From: Cellvibrionales bacterium
Lineage (GTDB): Bacteria > Pseudomonadota > Gammaproteobacteria > Pseudomonadales > UBA7434
DNA length: 33,373 nt
Direction: 5' to 3'
Assembly (NCBI GenBank): GCA_002726445.1
Contig: PBSZ01000043.1
Span: 1-33,373 of the forward strand
Made by a program: the position numbers and the translations under genes. Below the pieces are notes generated by a model. The model was not told the DNA's origin and did no database searches. It saw nothing but the letters and a program-made list of their open reading frames with translations. Below are positions 20,398 through 27,935 of the stretch, one piece after another (the first letter of the stretch is position 1; each line of letters begins with the position of its first letter).

Positions 20398-21939
20398 TTA
20401 TATAGATTGCAATTCCGTGTCATTAATGGTCTCTGTCGTATGATAGGGATGAAGGTCTAAAGCGGATTGAGAGACCCCGTTGCTATCAACAATATGCAAG
20501 TGTTCGCGGCCTAGTTTTCTTGGTTCATCCACGCCGCAGGAATGCGAAATAACACCCACTTCGCGGACTAGATTGGTCGCATAATTCGCGACCCTTTGAG
20601 CCTTGTTAGTTGGGTCAAGTCCATTTTGTAGTTTTTTATTGTGTGTGGTAATGCCAGTTGGACAGGTATTTTTGTTACATTGCAAGGCTTGTATACAACC
20701 TAGTGCGAACATAAAGCCTCGTGCCGATACAACAAAGCTTGCCCCCATGCATAACGCCCATGCTGCATCAGCAGGAGTGATCATTTTTCCAGAGGCAATG
20801 ATTTTTATCCGATTACTAAGGCCATAATGGCTAAGCTTATCTGACAATAAGGGTAGGCTTTGCTTTAATGGTAGCCCCATATAGTCGATGAGGCTTTGTG
20901 GCGCGGCACCGGTGCCGCCGTCAGCACTATCAAGCGTAATGAAATCAGGCGCCGCTTCAATACCTCGATTTAAAATAGCTAAACAAAGCTGATCGAGCCA
21001 TCGGTGCTCGCCAATCACGAGTTTAAACCCAACCGGTTTACCAGTAAGCGATCGAATGAATTCAACGTAGTCAAGAAGTTCAGAAACAGAATTTATGTCG
21101 GGATGGCTGTTAGGGCTAATTGAATCTTGGCCCTCTGGAATGCCTCGGATGTTGGCTATCTCTGCTGACACTTTATTGCCAGGAAGTATGCCTCCCTTGC
21201 CGGGTTTAGCGCCCTGCGAGAGTTTAATTTCAAACATGCGTATTTGAGTTAGTGCGGCTAAAGCTTTCAACTTATCTTGCGAAAAGTTACCGTTCATATC
21301 ACGCAGGCCATACTTTGCCGTGCCTATTTGGTAAATAATGTCGCAGCCACTTTCCAGATGGTAGGTGCTAATACCCCCTTCACCCGTATTTAACCAGCAG
21401 TTGGCTTGTTTGGCGCCATGTGAAAGTGCAATAACCGCTGGTTTTGAAATGGCACCATAGCTCATGCCAGATATATTGAAGAGTGATTGTGCATGGTAGG
21501 GGGTTCGACAAAAAGGGCCAATTAACATTGCATCTGTAGTGGAAGCGTCAGTGTGACGCGAAGGGAAAGGGCAGTTCAAAAAAATAATATTGTTGGGGTG
21601 TAACAGGCTTCGGGTGGATCCAAAGGCAATCGTGGTATCGATATTCTTTGCTGCGCGATACACCCAAGAACGATCAGCTCGATTAAATGGTAATTCTTCT
21701 CTATCCATTGTGAAAAAATATTGCCGAAAGAAATGGCCTAAGTATTCAAATAAATAACGAAGCCGACCAATCACAGGGTAGTTTCTTCGCACACTATGAT
21801 TGGTCTGGTTTTTGTCGATGAAATAAAGTATTAGTGTGCCTAAAATGACTAAAATAATAGCGGCTAAAAGAAACAGAGAAAAGAATTGGTCTAAGTAATA
21901 AAACAATGATCCATTAATGGTTTCAGTAGCATTTGTCAT
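20398..21939 (-). CDS. Membrane-anchored FMN-binding glutamate-synthase-domain protein
   Basis: A 513-residue protein with a hydrophobic N-terminal helix (about 22-42) and then the FMN/Fe-S synthase domain of glutamate synthase. Visible are NISGMSYGAISKPA, LNTGEGGIS, IKLSQGAKPGKGG, LDSADGGTGAAP (FMN site) and a cysteine trio in CIQALQCNKNTCPTG (about C415, C421, C426) fitting a [3Fe-4S] cluster. It lacks the glutaminase and the NADPH-oxidising subunit, so it is not a conventional GltB. These stand-alone proteins are widespread and of uncertain function. ATG 21939 is preferred over 21957 because AAAGG lies nine bases upstream. It is divergent from the FAD-oxidase gene across a palindromic region. 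Confidence 0.9.
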   Translation of the reverse strand: MTNATETINGSLFYYLDQFFSLFLLAAIILVILGTLILYFIDKNQTNHSVRRNYPVIGRLRYLFEYLGHFFRQYFFTMDREELPFNRADRSWVYRAAKNIDTTIAFGSTRSLLHPNNIIFLNCPFPSRHTDASTTDAMLIGPFCRTPYHAQSLFNISGMSYGAISKPAVIALSHGAKQANCWLNTGEGGISTYHLESGCDIIYQIGTAKYGLRDMNGNFSQDKLKALAALTQIRMFEIKLSQGAKPGKGGILPGNKVSAEIANIRGIPEGQDSISPNSHPDINSVSELLDYVEFIRSLTGKPVGFKLVIGEHRWLDQLCLAILNRGIEAAPDFITLDSADGGTGAAPQSLIDYMGLPLKQSLPLLSDKLSHYGLSNRIKIIASGKMITPADAAWALCMGASFVVSARGFMFALGCIQALQCNKNTCPTGITTHNKKLQNGLDPTNKAQRVANYATNLVREVGVISHSCGVDEPRKLGREHLHIVDSNGVSQSALDLHPYHTTETINDTELQSI

Positions 21940-21960
21940 AGTGTCTAACCTTTGCATATT

Positions 21961-21980
21961 AGCTATTCAATAGAATAGCT
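21961..21980. promoter_or_regulatory. Palindrome in the divergent promoter region
   Basis: AGCTATTC (21961-21968) and GAATAGCT (21973-21980) form a perfect 8-bp inverted repeat with a 4-base spacer. It lies just upstream of the glutamate-synthase-like gene and about 115 bases before the FAD-oxidase gene. An operator shared by both directions is plausible; no cognate regulator is in the window. Confidence 0.4.
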
Positions 21981-22095
21981 TGCAATGATTTAGTCATTTG
22001 TAAAATATGAAAATAATGTTAGGTTTTTTTCTTGATTGTAAATAATCGTCTTATTAAGGATAATCATTGCTGTTGGATTTGGGGTTTTGATTTTT

Positions 22096-23466
22096 ATGGT
22101 TAATGTAATAAAAGCTCTCGCTGCCTTGCTCCCTGGTCGGGTGATTTCCGGTTCACAAGTAAGTGATAAGTATTCCGTTGATTGGAGCGGCGAATCGGCA
22201 TTTACGCCTGCTATCGTTGTGCGCGCCAAGACAGTTTCTGACGTCTCTAAGCTGCTGGCATTCTGTGATCAGGAAAAGTTGCCTATTGTCACTCAAGGTG
22301 GCATGACAGGCTTGTCAGGCGGTTCAACGCCACAAGCTTCAGAGATTGTTTTATCACTGGAGTTGCTTAGCGGCATTACAGATGTGGATGTTGAATCCAT
22401 GACTCTTACGGCGTTGGCGGGCACGCCCCTTGAGCAATTACAGCAGGCAGCCAATGAGGCGGGTTTTTATCTGCCACTGGATTTAGGTGCTCGAGGAAGT
22501 TGTACGATTGGTGGTAATGTGGCAACTAATGCCGGTGGTAATCAAGTGCTTAGTTATGGCATGACTCGCGCTTTGGTGCTAGGACTAGAAGCAGTAACGG
22601 CCGACGGTACCGTGATTCGATCCATGAATAAAATGCTTAAAAATAATGCCGGCTATGATGTTAAGCAGTTATTTATTGGCAGCGAGGGAACTCTGGGTGT
22701 TGTGACTGAAGTCGTTTTACGCCTGTTTCCCAAACCGCTGACTAAGCAAAGTGCCTTATGTGGGTTTTCTAATTTTTCTCAAGTAGTATCCTTTCTTCAG
22801 TATATGCAGCGGAGTTGTTCGAGGGTCTCTACATTTGAGTTGATGTGGGATAACTACGTTAAACAAGTGCGGCAGATGAATCAGCAATTAACGCCAGTGT
22901 TAGCCAATGATGACCTCCTTTATGTGTTAATCGAAACGGAAGGTAATGATCCAGAGGGTGATGATACGTTTTTTAATTGCCAACTTCAGGCCTGTCTTGA
23001 TGATGGCATACTTAATGATGCTGTCGTCGCTCAGTCAGAAAGAGACGTCAGTCGATTCTGGCAATTACGGGATGGTGTCACTGATATACTGGCTAAGGTT
23101 AAGTATCGGGCCAACTTTGATATCGGTGTGCCGATCAGTCAAATGGCGAATTTTGTTCATACAGTAGAAGTTGAATTAACCGCCTCCTTTGAGAATCTAC
23201 AGTTATGTACGTTTGGTCATATGGCCGATGGTAATTTGCATATCATTGCATGGACGGGGCGAGAGGCCGATGTCGATGTGATTTATAAGCAGGTGTATAC
23301 CTTGGTAGGTGAAATGGGCGGTACCATTACCGCTGAACACGGGATTGGCACCCTAAAGCGCCAATATTTATCTTTATGTCGATTAGAGCAGGAAATTAAC
23401 TTGATGCGCGCCTTAAAAAAAGCCATGGATCCAAATAATATTTTAAACCCTGGCCGGGTTATTTGA
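22096..23466 (+). CDS. FAD-binding oxidoreductase, GlcD / D-2-hydroxyacid dehydrogenase type
   Basis: A 456-residue flavoprotein of the VAO/PCMH family. The N-terminal FAD domain shows PIVTQGGMTGLSGG and GSCTIGGNVATNAGGN; FIGSEGTLGVVTEVVLRLFP follows; the C-terminal FAD-oxidase domain ends with ITAEHGIGTLKRQYL and NPGRVI. Family members oxidise D-2-hydroxy acids (D-lactate, glycolate, D-2-hydroxyglutarate) to 2-oxo acids and pass electrons to quinone, cytochrome or ETF. There is no signal peptide. The frame extends to a TTG at 22087; ATG 22096 is chosen, but both have only weak ribosome-binding sequences. The next gene starts seven bases after its stop, so the pair is likely an operon. Confidence 0.92.
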   Translation: MVNVIKALAALLPGRVISGSQVSDKYSVDWSGESAFTPAIVVRAKTVSDVSKLLAFCDQEKLPIVTQGGMTGLSGGSTPQASEIVLSLELLSGITDVDVESMTLTALAGTPLEQLQQAANEAGFYLPLDLGARGSCTIGGNVATNAGGNQVLSYGMTRALVLGLEAVTADGTVIRSMNKMLKNNAGYDVKQLFIGSEGTLGVVTEVVLRLFPKPLTKQSALCGFSNFSQVVSFLQYMQRSCSRVSTFELMWDNYVKQVRQMNQQLTPVLANDDLLYVLIETEGNDPEGDDTFFNCQLQACLDDGILNDAVVAQSERDVSRFWQLRDGVTDILAKVKYRANFDIGVPISQMANFVHTVEVELTASFENLQLCTFGHMADGNLHIIAWTGREADVDVIYKQVYTLVGEMGGTITAEHGIGTLKRQYLSLCRLEQEINLMRALKKAMDPNNILNPGRVI

Positions 23467-23473
23467 GGTATTT

Positions 23474-24319
23474 ATGTTGGAAGCTCTGCGTTTTTTTTGC
23501 CGCCATCAATTGCACCGACCATTATGGTGTGTTTTGCTGCTTTTGACCGCTTGCTCGAATCCCGCTTTAGTTCATCGAGCCGAAACTGACCGCGCTTACC
23601 AACAATCAGTATTAGCGGCGAAAGCCGTGCAGTGGCAAATGATCGATCGTCGCGCAGAAGTGACGCCCATTGTAGGTTATAAGGTAGCGTTAGCCGGTTC
23701 AGCTGCCCAAAATATGTTTGGTTTGAGTTCGCCCGTCGTGGGAGCCTTATTCTCAGACACAGTGTTGGCATCACCTCAGCGCATCGATCACACTCAGTTT
23801 CAACGCTTAGCGTTTGAGGCGGATTTATTAGCCGTTGTTAATAGTGCTGAGATCAATGAGGCCAGTAGCATAGAATCGGTTGCTGAGCATATTAGCCATA
23901 TCATGGCCTTTGTTGAATTGCCGCTGCTTTCTGTTGCCCCTCATCCCTATGCAGGACCTGACTTTATTAAGAGTAATGCAGCAGTAAAGTGGGGTGTGTC
24001 AGGCACAAAAATAACCGCTACTGCTGACCAAGTTTTTATCGACAGTTTAGCTACTATGACGGTTAAAAGTTTTAATGCTCAAGGTACATTATTATCGTCT
24101 AATCGAGGCGGCGTTATCATGGGTCATCCCTATCAGGCGATACTTTTTTTACTGCAAGAACTTAAAGCACAGAGTCGATCATTAAAGGCTGGTGATATCA
24201 TTAGCCTTGGCTCATTTTCAAAGCCCACCTTAGTTGGTGAAATGAAGCAACTAACCGTTATTTATAGAGGGCTAAAAGATGATGCAGAAATGCGAGTTGA
24301 GGTTGACTTTACGCCTTAA
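23474..24319 (+). CDS. Predicted lipoprotein with 2-keto-4-pentenoate hydratase (FAH/MhpD) domain
   Basis: A 281-residue protein that starts with a lipoprotein signal: a basic n-region (RHQLHRPLW), hydrophobic core, and lipobox LTAC with the lipidated Cys at 27. Ser at +2 predicts the outer membrane. The rest matches MhpD-type hydratases: VGYKVALAGSAAQNMFG carries the catalytic-site Lys70, and FEADLLAVV (E115, D117) with FVELP (E148) fits the divalent-metal triad. MhpD enzymes hydrate 2-hydroxypentadienoate in the cytoplasm, so an envelope location is unusual. Its ribosome-binding GAGG overlaps the stop of the FAD-oxidase gene. Its own stop overlaps the convergent darP stop (TTAA). The true substrate is unknown; it could be a 2-oxo acid made by the oxidase. 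Confidence 0.85.
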   Translation: MLEALRFFCRHQLHRPLWCVLLLLTACSNPALVHRAETDRAYQQSVLAAKAVQWQMIDRRAEVTPIVGYKVALAGSAAQNMFGLSSPVVGALFSDTVLASPQRIDHTQFQRLAFEADLLAVVNSAEINEASSIESVAEHISHIMAFVELPLLSVAPHPYAGPDFIKSNAAVKWGVSGTKITATADQVFIDSLATMTVKSFNAQGTLLSSNRGGVIMGHPYQAILFLLQELKAQSRSLKAGDIISLGSFSKPTLVGEMKQLTVIYRGLKDDAEMRVEVDFTP

Positions 24320-24843
24320 TCGTCGTTAATTAATCCGCGGATATAAATAAATAGTTTTCTAGCAGCAGCGGGGGGCTTGTTTTTATCGGTTTCATGCCAG
24401 CTTTGTCTGACCATTTGTCGTAACCATTGTCGATCGCCATTTGGGTATTGCGCGACTAATGCTTCAATTTCAGAATTTTCTTTATTCAGTAACCGATCTC
24501 GCCATTGCTCGATAAGGTGAAGATGTTGCGTATTATTTTGATGCTGATTGCGCAGTTTATCGAAATAAGCTTCTATTTTTTCGATAGTTTCAGTGGGTTC
24601 TTTTCGCATTAATTTACCAATGAACTGCATTTGCCGGCGTAATCCTTCACGGTGTTTAATGCGTTTCGCTTCGTTTAGGGCGTCAATCAATACCTCAGTG
24701 ATAGATAACTTTTCGATTTCCTCTGCCTTAAGGTCAATTAATGCCTTGCCTAAGTCTTGTAAATGATGCATCTCACGCTTGAGTTGGCTTTTGCTAATCA
24801 GAGCGTCTTGATCATTATTTTTTTCGGGTTGTGATTTAGCCAT
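24316..24843 (-). CDS. darP: Dual-action ribosomal maturation protein DarP (YjgA, DUF615)
   Basis: A 175-residue, highly charged helical protein matching E. coli YjgA/DarP (183 aa), a late assembly factor of the 50S subunit. Conserved stretches are SKSQLKREMHHLQDLG, EAKRIKHREGLRRQMQFIGKLMR, RDRLL, and NKPPAAARKLFIYIRGL at the C-terminus. It lies 29 bases after mgtE in the same direction and is probably co-transcribed with it. In many gammaproteobacteria darP lies next to pmbA/tldD; here it is met by a convergent accessory gene whose stop overlaps its own by four bases. Confidence 0.93.
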   Translation of the reverse strand: MAKSQPEKNNDQDALISKSQLKREMHHLQDLGKALIDLKAEEIEKLSITEVLIDALNEAKRIKHREGLRRQMQFIGKLMRKEPTETIEKIEAYFDKLRNQHQNNTQHLHLIEQWRDRLLNKENSEIEALVAQYPNGDRQWLRQMVRQSWHETDKNKPPAAARKLFIYIRGLINDD

Positions 24844-24872
24844 AGAATTATTTGAGTGAGATAGTGGTAAGC

Positions 24873-26231
24873 TTAAGCGTAAAAAATAGTGGCTAGGCCA
24901 AGAAAAGACATAAAGCCAACAACGTCGGTAATGGTCGTTAAGATCACACCACCGGCAAGCGCCGGATCAATGTCCATTTTTTTCAATACTAAAGGTAAGA
25001 CCGCACCGGCAAGGGCGGCCGTGATTAAATTGATAATCATTGCGGCGGCGATAATACCGCCGATGATAAGGTCATCAAACCATGCAATGGCAGCAGCTGC
25101 AACGACTGCAGCCCAGATAAGGGCATTGATGAGCCCGACGCTCAATTCTCTGACGATCAGCCAGCGCTGGTTATGTTGCTCAATATGACCGACGGCTAAA
25201 CCTCGAATTACAATCGTGAGCGTCTGCGTGCCTGCAACACCACCCATGCTGGCTACAATGGGCATCAGGATAGCTAAAGCGACGACTTTGTCGATTGCTC
25301 CTTGAAATAGGTTTATGACGGAGGCGGCGATAAACGCTGTCAGTAAGTTAAGGCCCAGCCACAGTGCGCGGCGCGGTGTGGTTTTGATGACGGGTGAAAA
25401 AGTATCTTCCTCCTCATCCAGGCCTGCAAGGCTCATTAGGGCATGATCGGCGTCTTCACGTATCACATCGACGATGTCATCGATAGTGATTCGGCCAAGT
25501 AGTTTCCCTTCGTGATTAACAACCGGTGCCGATACCCAATCCTTTCGCTCAAATCGACGAGCAACCTCATCATCCGGCATATCGACAGGGATGGTTTCAG
25601 CGTCAGATAACATAATTTCGCGAACGGTATTATTAGGATCAGAAACCAGTACTTTAGCTAATGGTAAGCTGCCAATAAAGGCATCGCTGCGATTGACGAC
25701 ATAGAGTTTATCTGTCATCTCAGGAATTGCATCATGACGACGGAGGTAGCGAAGCACCACCTCGACTGAATGGCTGGCTCTTACTGTAATGGTGTCAGTG
25801 TTCATCAAGCCACCGGCGGTATTCTCAGGGTAACTCAATGCGGTGGCGACGCGTTGACGATCTTGAGTGCTCATGGCTTGCAATACTTCCCGGGTGACTT
25901 GCTCGGGTAATTGCTGAAGAATATCAACCATGTCATCAGTTTCTAGCTCTGCCGATAGGGCGACGAGTTCTTCATTGTCCATCTCGAGTGCAAATTGCCC
26001 TTGCAATTCATCACCTAATAACGGCATCACGTCGCTGCGCCGTTCTTCGTCAATGAGAGCCCATAAAATTTGTCGAGACGGCGGTGGCGAGGCATCTATG
26101 AGATGCGCTGTTTCTTCAGCGGCAAGTACTTTAAGCATATGACGGGCATGCTGAAACGTGCCTGACTGAAGCAGTTTGGCCACTTCTTGGCTATGAGAGC
26201 GGTTTTGCTTGTGATCGATTTTAGCTGGCAT
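24873..26231 (-). CDS. mgtE: MgtE family magnesium transporter
   Basis: A 452-residue Mg2+ channel of the MgtE family. The cytosolic N domain (about 1-130) has the superhelical repeats around LQQLPEQVTREVLQAM and AGGLMNTDTITV. Two CBS domains follow (about 130-260; DAIPEMTDKLYVV, then VSAPVVNHEGKLLGRITIDD). The plug region leads to five C-terminal membrane helices that include MPIVASMGGVAGTQTLTIVI and DPALAGGVILTTITDVVGF, where an Asp lines the pore. Gating by cytosolic Mg2+ through the N and CBS domains is known for the family. The ribosome-binding site is weak. The leader carries a 12-bp palindrome and a T-run noted separately. It is followed by darP. Confidence 0.95.
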   Translation of the reverse strand: MPAKIDHKQNRSHSQEVAKLLQSGTFQHARHMLKVLAAEETAHLIDASPPPSRQILWALIDEERRSDVMPLLGDELQGQFALEMDNEELVALSAELETDDMVDILQQLPEQVTREVLQAMSTQDRQRVATALSYPENTAGGLMNTDTITVRASHSVEVVLRYLRRHDAIPEMTDKLYVVNRSDAFIGSLPLAKVLVSDPNNTVREIMLSDAETIPVDMPDDEVARRFERKDWVSAPVVNHEGKLLGRITIDDIVDVIREDADHALMSLAGLDEEEDTFSPVIKTTPRRALWLGLNLLTAFIAASVINLFQGAIDKVVALAILMPIVASMGGVAGTQTLTIVIRGLAVGHIEQHNQRWLIVRELSVGLINALIWAAVVAAAAIAWFDDLIIGGIIAAAMIINLITAALAGAVLPLVLKKMDIDPALAGGVILTTITDVVGFMSFLGLATIFYA

Positions 26232-26258
26232 AACGGCATCTAACTCATAAAAAAAACC

Positions 26259-26270
26259 TGCGATATCGCA
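26259..26270 (-). promoter_or_regulatory. 12-bp palindrome with following T-run in the mgtE leader
   Basis: TGCGATATCGCA is a perfect palindrome. In the mgtE direction it is followed by GG and eight T residues, ending about 20 bases before the mgtE ATG; ATGAGTTAG (a two-codon frame) comes next. It may be a weak attenuator (4-bp stem, 4-base loop) or an operator. A further palindrome, GACTAT-ga-ATAGTC, lies at 26295-26308. Confidence 0.35.
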
Positions 26271-26352
26271 TTAAATGACGTATCGCTGCTAAATGACTAT
26301 GAATAGTCTTAGAGTATGCGGCAAAGTTTTTATTGCAACAAGCCTAGAAGCA

Positions 26353-26394
26353 GGCAAGATTACCGATGTTGGTCATGCCGCATCGGTAATTGCC
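26353..26394. terminator. Strong hairpin between the cassette and mgtE
   Basis: ATTACCGATG (26359-26368) pairs perfectly with CATCGGTAAT (26381-26390). The stem can be extended by GGCA (26353-26356) with TGCC (26391-26394) across a 2-base bulge. It is about 65 bases past the last cassette gene and could end that transcript, although no immediate T-run follows on either strand. A smaller hairpin, GAGCGT/ACGCTC, is at 26417-26433. No gene is visible in 26232-26459. Confidence 0.45.
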
Positions 26395-26459
26395 GGTAAG
26401 TAATTGTTTTTCTGTTGAGCGTCTAGAACGCTCTCATAGGTTGTTGTTGACTAGAACGC

Positions 26460-26849
26460 CTAAGAGCTATTTTTTGACTGGCAGAGTAATAAGCCGCTGA
26501 GTGAGCTGCCGGTGACCTTCATCATACCCAATATATAAACTAAGCCAATAGTGCCATCAAATACCACCAGCGCGTATTCGGGTGACGTTGCCAATCCGTT
26601 AGGTACTGCATAAAGCACGGCAGATACAGCCGTTAGACGCACTAGCCCCTGCCAAAAAATCACCGGCGAGCGATTGACCATATCGTTGGAGGCCCACATT
26701 AAACAGGCTGCAGCCATGGCAAGGAACATGCCGAGCGTCATCAGTGATACGAAATACCCTGCTGCTGGATTTGAGATTGCGCCATACCAGCAACCTGCGG
26801 CAATCACAAAGTCGAAAGCGCCTGTCCAATATACGAATTTTTGTAACAT
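26460..26849 (-). CDS. Small four-helix membrane protein of unknown function
   Basis: A 129-residue, strongly hydrophobic protein with about four membrane helices: around 9-27, 33-54 (including LMTLGMFLAMAAACLMW), 62-83 (including VIFWQGLVRLTAVSAVLYAV) and 92-113 (including YALVVFDGTIGLVYILGMM). I do not recognise a named family. The frame continues upstream to 27011 inside the neighbouring reductase gene, but ATG 26849 begins the protein naturally and has AAAGGA eight bases before it. It is the last gene of the six-gene leftward cassette, 49 bases after the epimerase/reductase. Its association with lipid-type enzymes suggests a membrane role that cannot be specified. Confidence 0.8.
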   Translation of the reverse strand: MLQKFVYWTGAFDFVIAAGCWYGAISNPAAGYFVSLMTLGMFLAMAAACLMWASNDMVNRSPVIFWQGLVRLTAVSAVLYAVPNGLATSPEYALVVFDGTIGLVYILGMMKVTGSSLSGLLLCQSKNSS

Positions 26850-26898
26850 AGTCTTTTCCTTTTTTAAATTAAAGTGTTGGTTAGTGGGACATTGTTTT

Positions 26899-27897
26899 TT
26901 ATTTTTTATCGTAACCTTGTTCTCTGAACCAGCTAACCGCGTCTTCAATAGCCGTTTCAATCGGCGTTTGCGGCATGCCCAACTCGTCAATCGCTTTGCT
27001 GGGATCAACAAACACGTCTTGCATCACGTATTTTGAATTTTTAACGGTCGTCATTGGCGCTTTGCCGGTTATTTTCGACAAAAACTCCATGACTTTAGCG
27101 GCTGTTAGCATGGTCTTAGGCGATAAGTAACTGGTGGCAACGTTTGGTACGCCGGCAATGTTACCTACCAGTTGTGCAAGGTCTTTTTGTGAGAGGTTAC
27201 CTTGCTTATTAGCCAATAAATATGTTTCTCCAATACGGCCTTTTTCCATTGCCAATAAATGACCTCGCGCGACATCGCGAACATCAACTGCACAGAGTCC
27301 GCCATCATAATACTGTTTCATTTTACCCTTAAGAATACTGACGATCAGCGAACCGGTAGGTGTTGGCATGCGGTCGCCTGGTCCAAACGGAAAGCCAGGG
27401 CAGACAATCGTGGCGGGCAGTCCAGAGGCGACCATCCCTTTGACCACGTGGTGACTGATAAACTTAGAAATGATGTATTCACTGCCATCTTCCCAGCTAT
27501 TGTAAAATGTCTCTTCGTCACTTAATTGGCCATTACCCAATACGCCTAAGGCAGCGATACTGGAAGTGAAAACGATTTTTTTTACGCCGGCTGCTTGAGC
27601 GGCGGCCATCATCGCCTGCGCGCCATTGATATTGACTTTATGATGCAAAAAAGGATCCTTAGTCCAGACAGCGAAGAGGGCGGCTAAATGGTAAAGTCCC
27701 TCGACACCTTCAACACAGTGCGCTAAAGAAGCGGGGTCAAGTAGGTTGCCTTCAACAAATTCTACCGCCATGCCATCGAGCGGAGAGCGATCTTCGCCTG
27801 GCATTACCATCACCCTTACCTCATCGCCTTGTTCAAGGCACATGCGGGTAACGTGGTTGCCAATGAAGCCGGTAGCGCCGGTAATGAGTACTTTCAT
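26899..27897 (-). CDS. NAD-dependent epimerase / 3beta-HSD / dihydroflavonol-reductase-like protein
   Basis: A 332-residue extended SDR. The Rossmann motif TGATGFIG is at 6-13, then VEGVEGLYHLAALF, the serine of FTSSIAALG (112/113) and the catalytic YIISK (Y141, K145). FPFGPGDRMPTPTGSLIV is the substrate-side segment typical of hopanoid-associated and dihydroflavonol-reductase-like members. Such enzymes oxidise or reduce a hydroxy/keto group on sterols, hopanoids, flavonoids or aldehydes. It lies 38 bases after the APH kinase gene and is probably in one transcript with it and the acyl-CoA dehydrogenase, suggesting it prepares or processes the same hydroxylated substrate. The ATG at 27897 has a GGAGTC-like site upstream. 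Confidence 0.88.
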   Translation of the reverse strand: MKVLITGATGFIGNHVTRMCLEQGDEVRVMVMPGEDRSPLDGMAVEFVEGNLLDPASLAHCVEGVEGLYHLAALFAVWTKDPFLHHKVNINGAQAMMAAAQAAGVKKIVFTSSIAALGVLGNGQLSDEETFYNSWEDGSEYIISKFISHHVVKGMVASGLPATIVCPGFPFGPGDRMPTPTGSLIVSILKGKMKQYYDGGLCAVDVRDVARGHLLAMEKGRIGETYLLANKQGNLSQKDLAQLVGNIAGVPNVATSYLSPKTMLTAAKVMEFLSKITGKAPMTTVKNSKYVMQDVFVDPSKAIDELGMPQTPIETAIEDAVSWFREQGYDKK

Positions 27898-27935
27898 AAT
27901 TGACTCCTGTTCAAGTAGATTAAATTCAAATACGT

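Noticed and set aside
20398-21939. Glutamate synthase large subunit (gltB)
   Set aside because: Only the FMN/Fe-S synthase domain is present; the glutaminase domain is missing and a membrane helix is present.
26850-27011. N-terminal extension of the small membrane protein
   Set aside because: It lies mostly inside the 3' end of the reductase gene, is very basic and unlike a signal peptide; ATG 26849 has a good ribosome-binding site.
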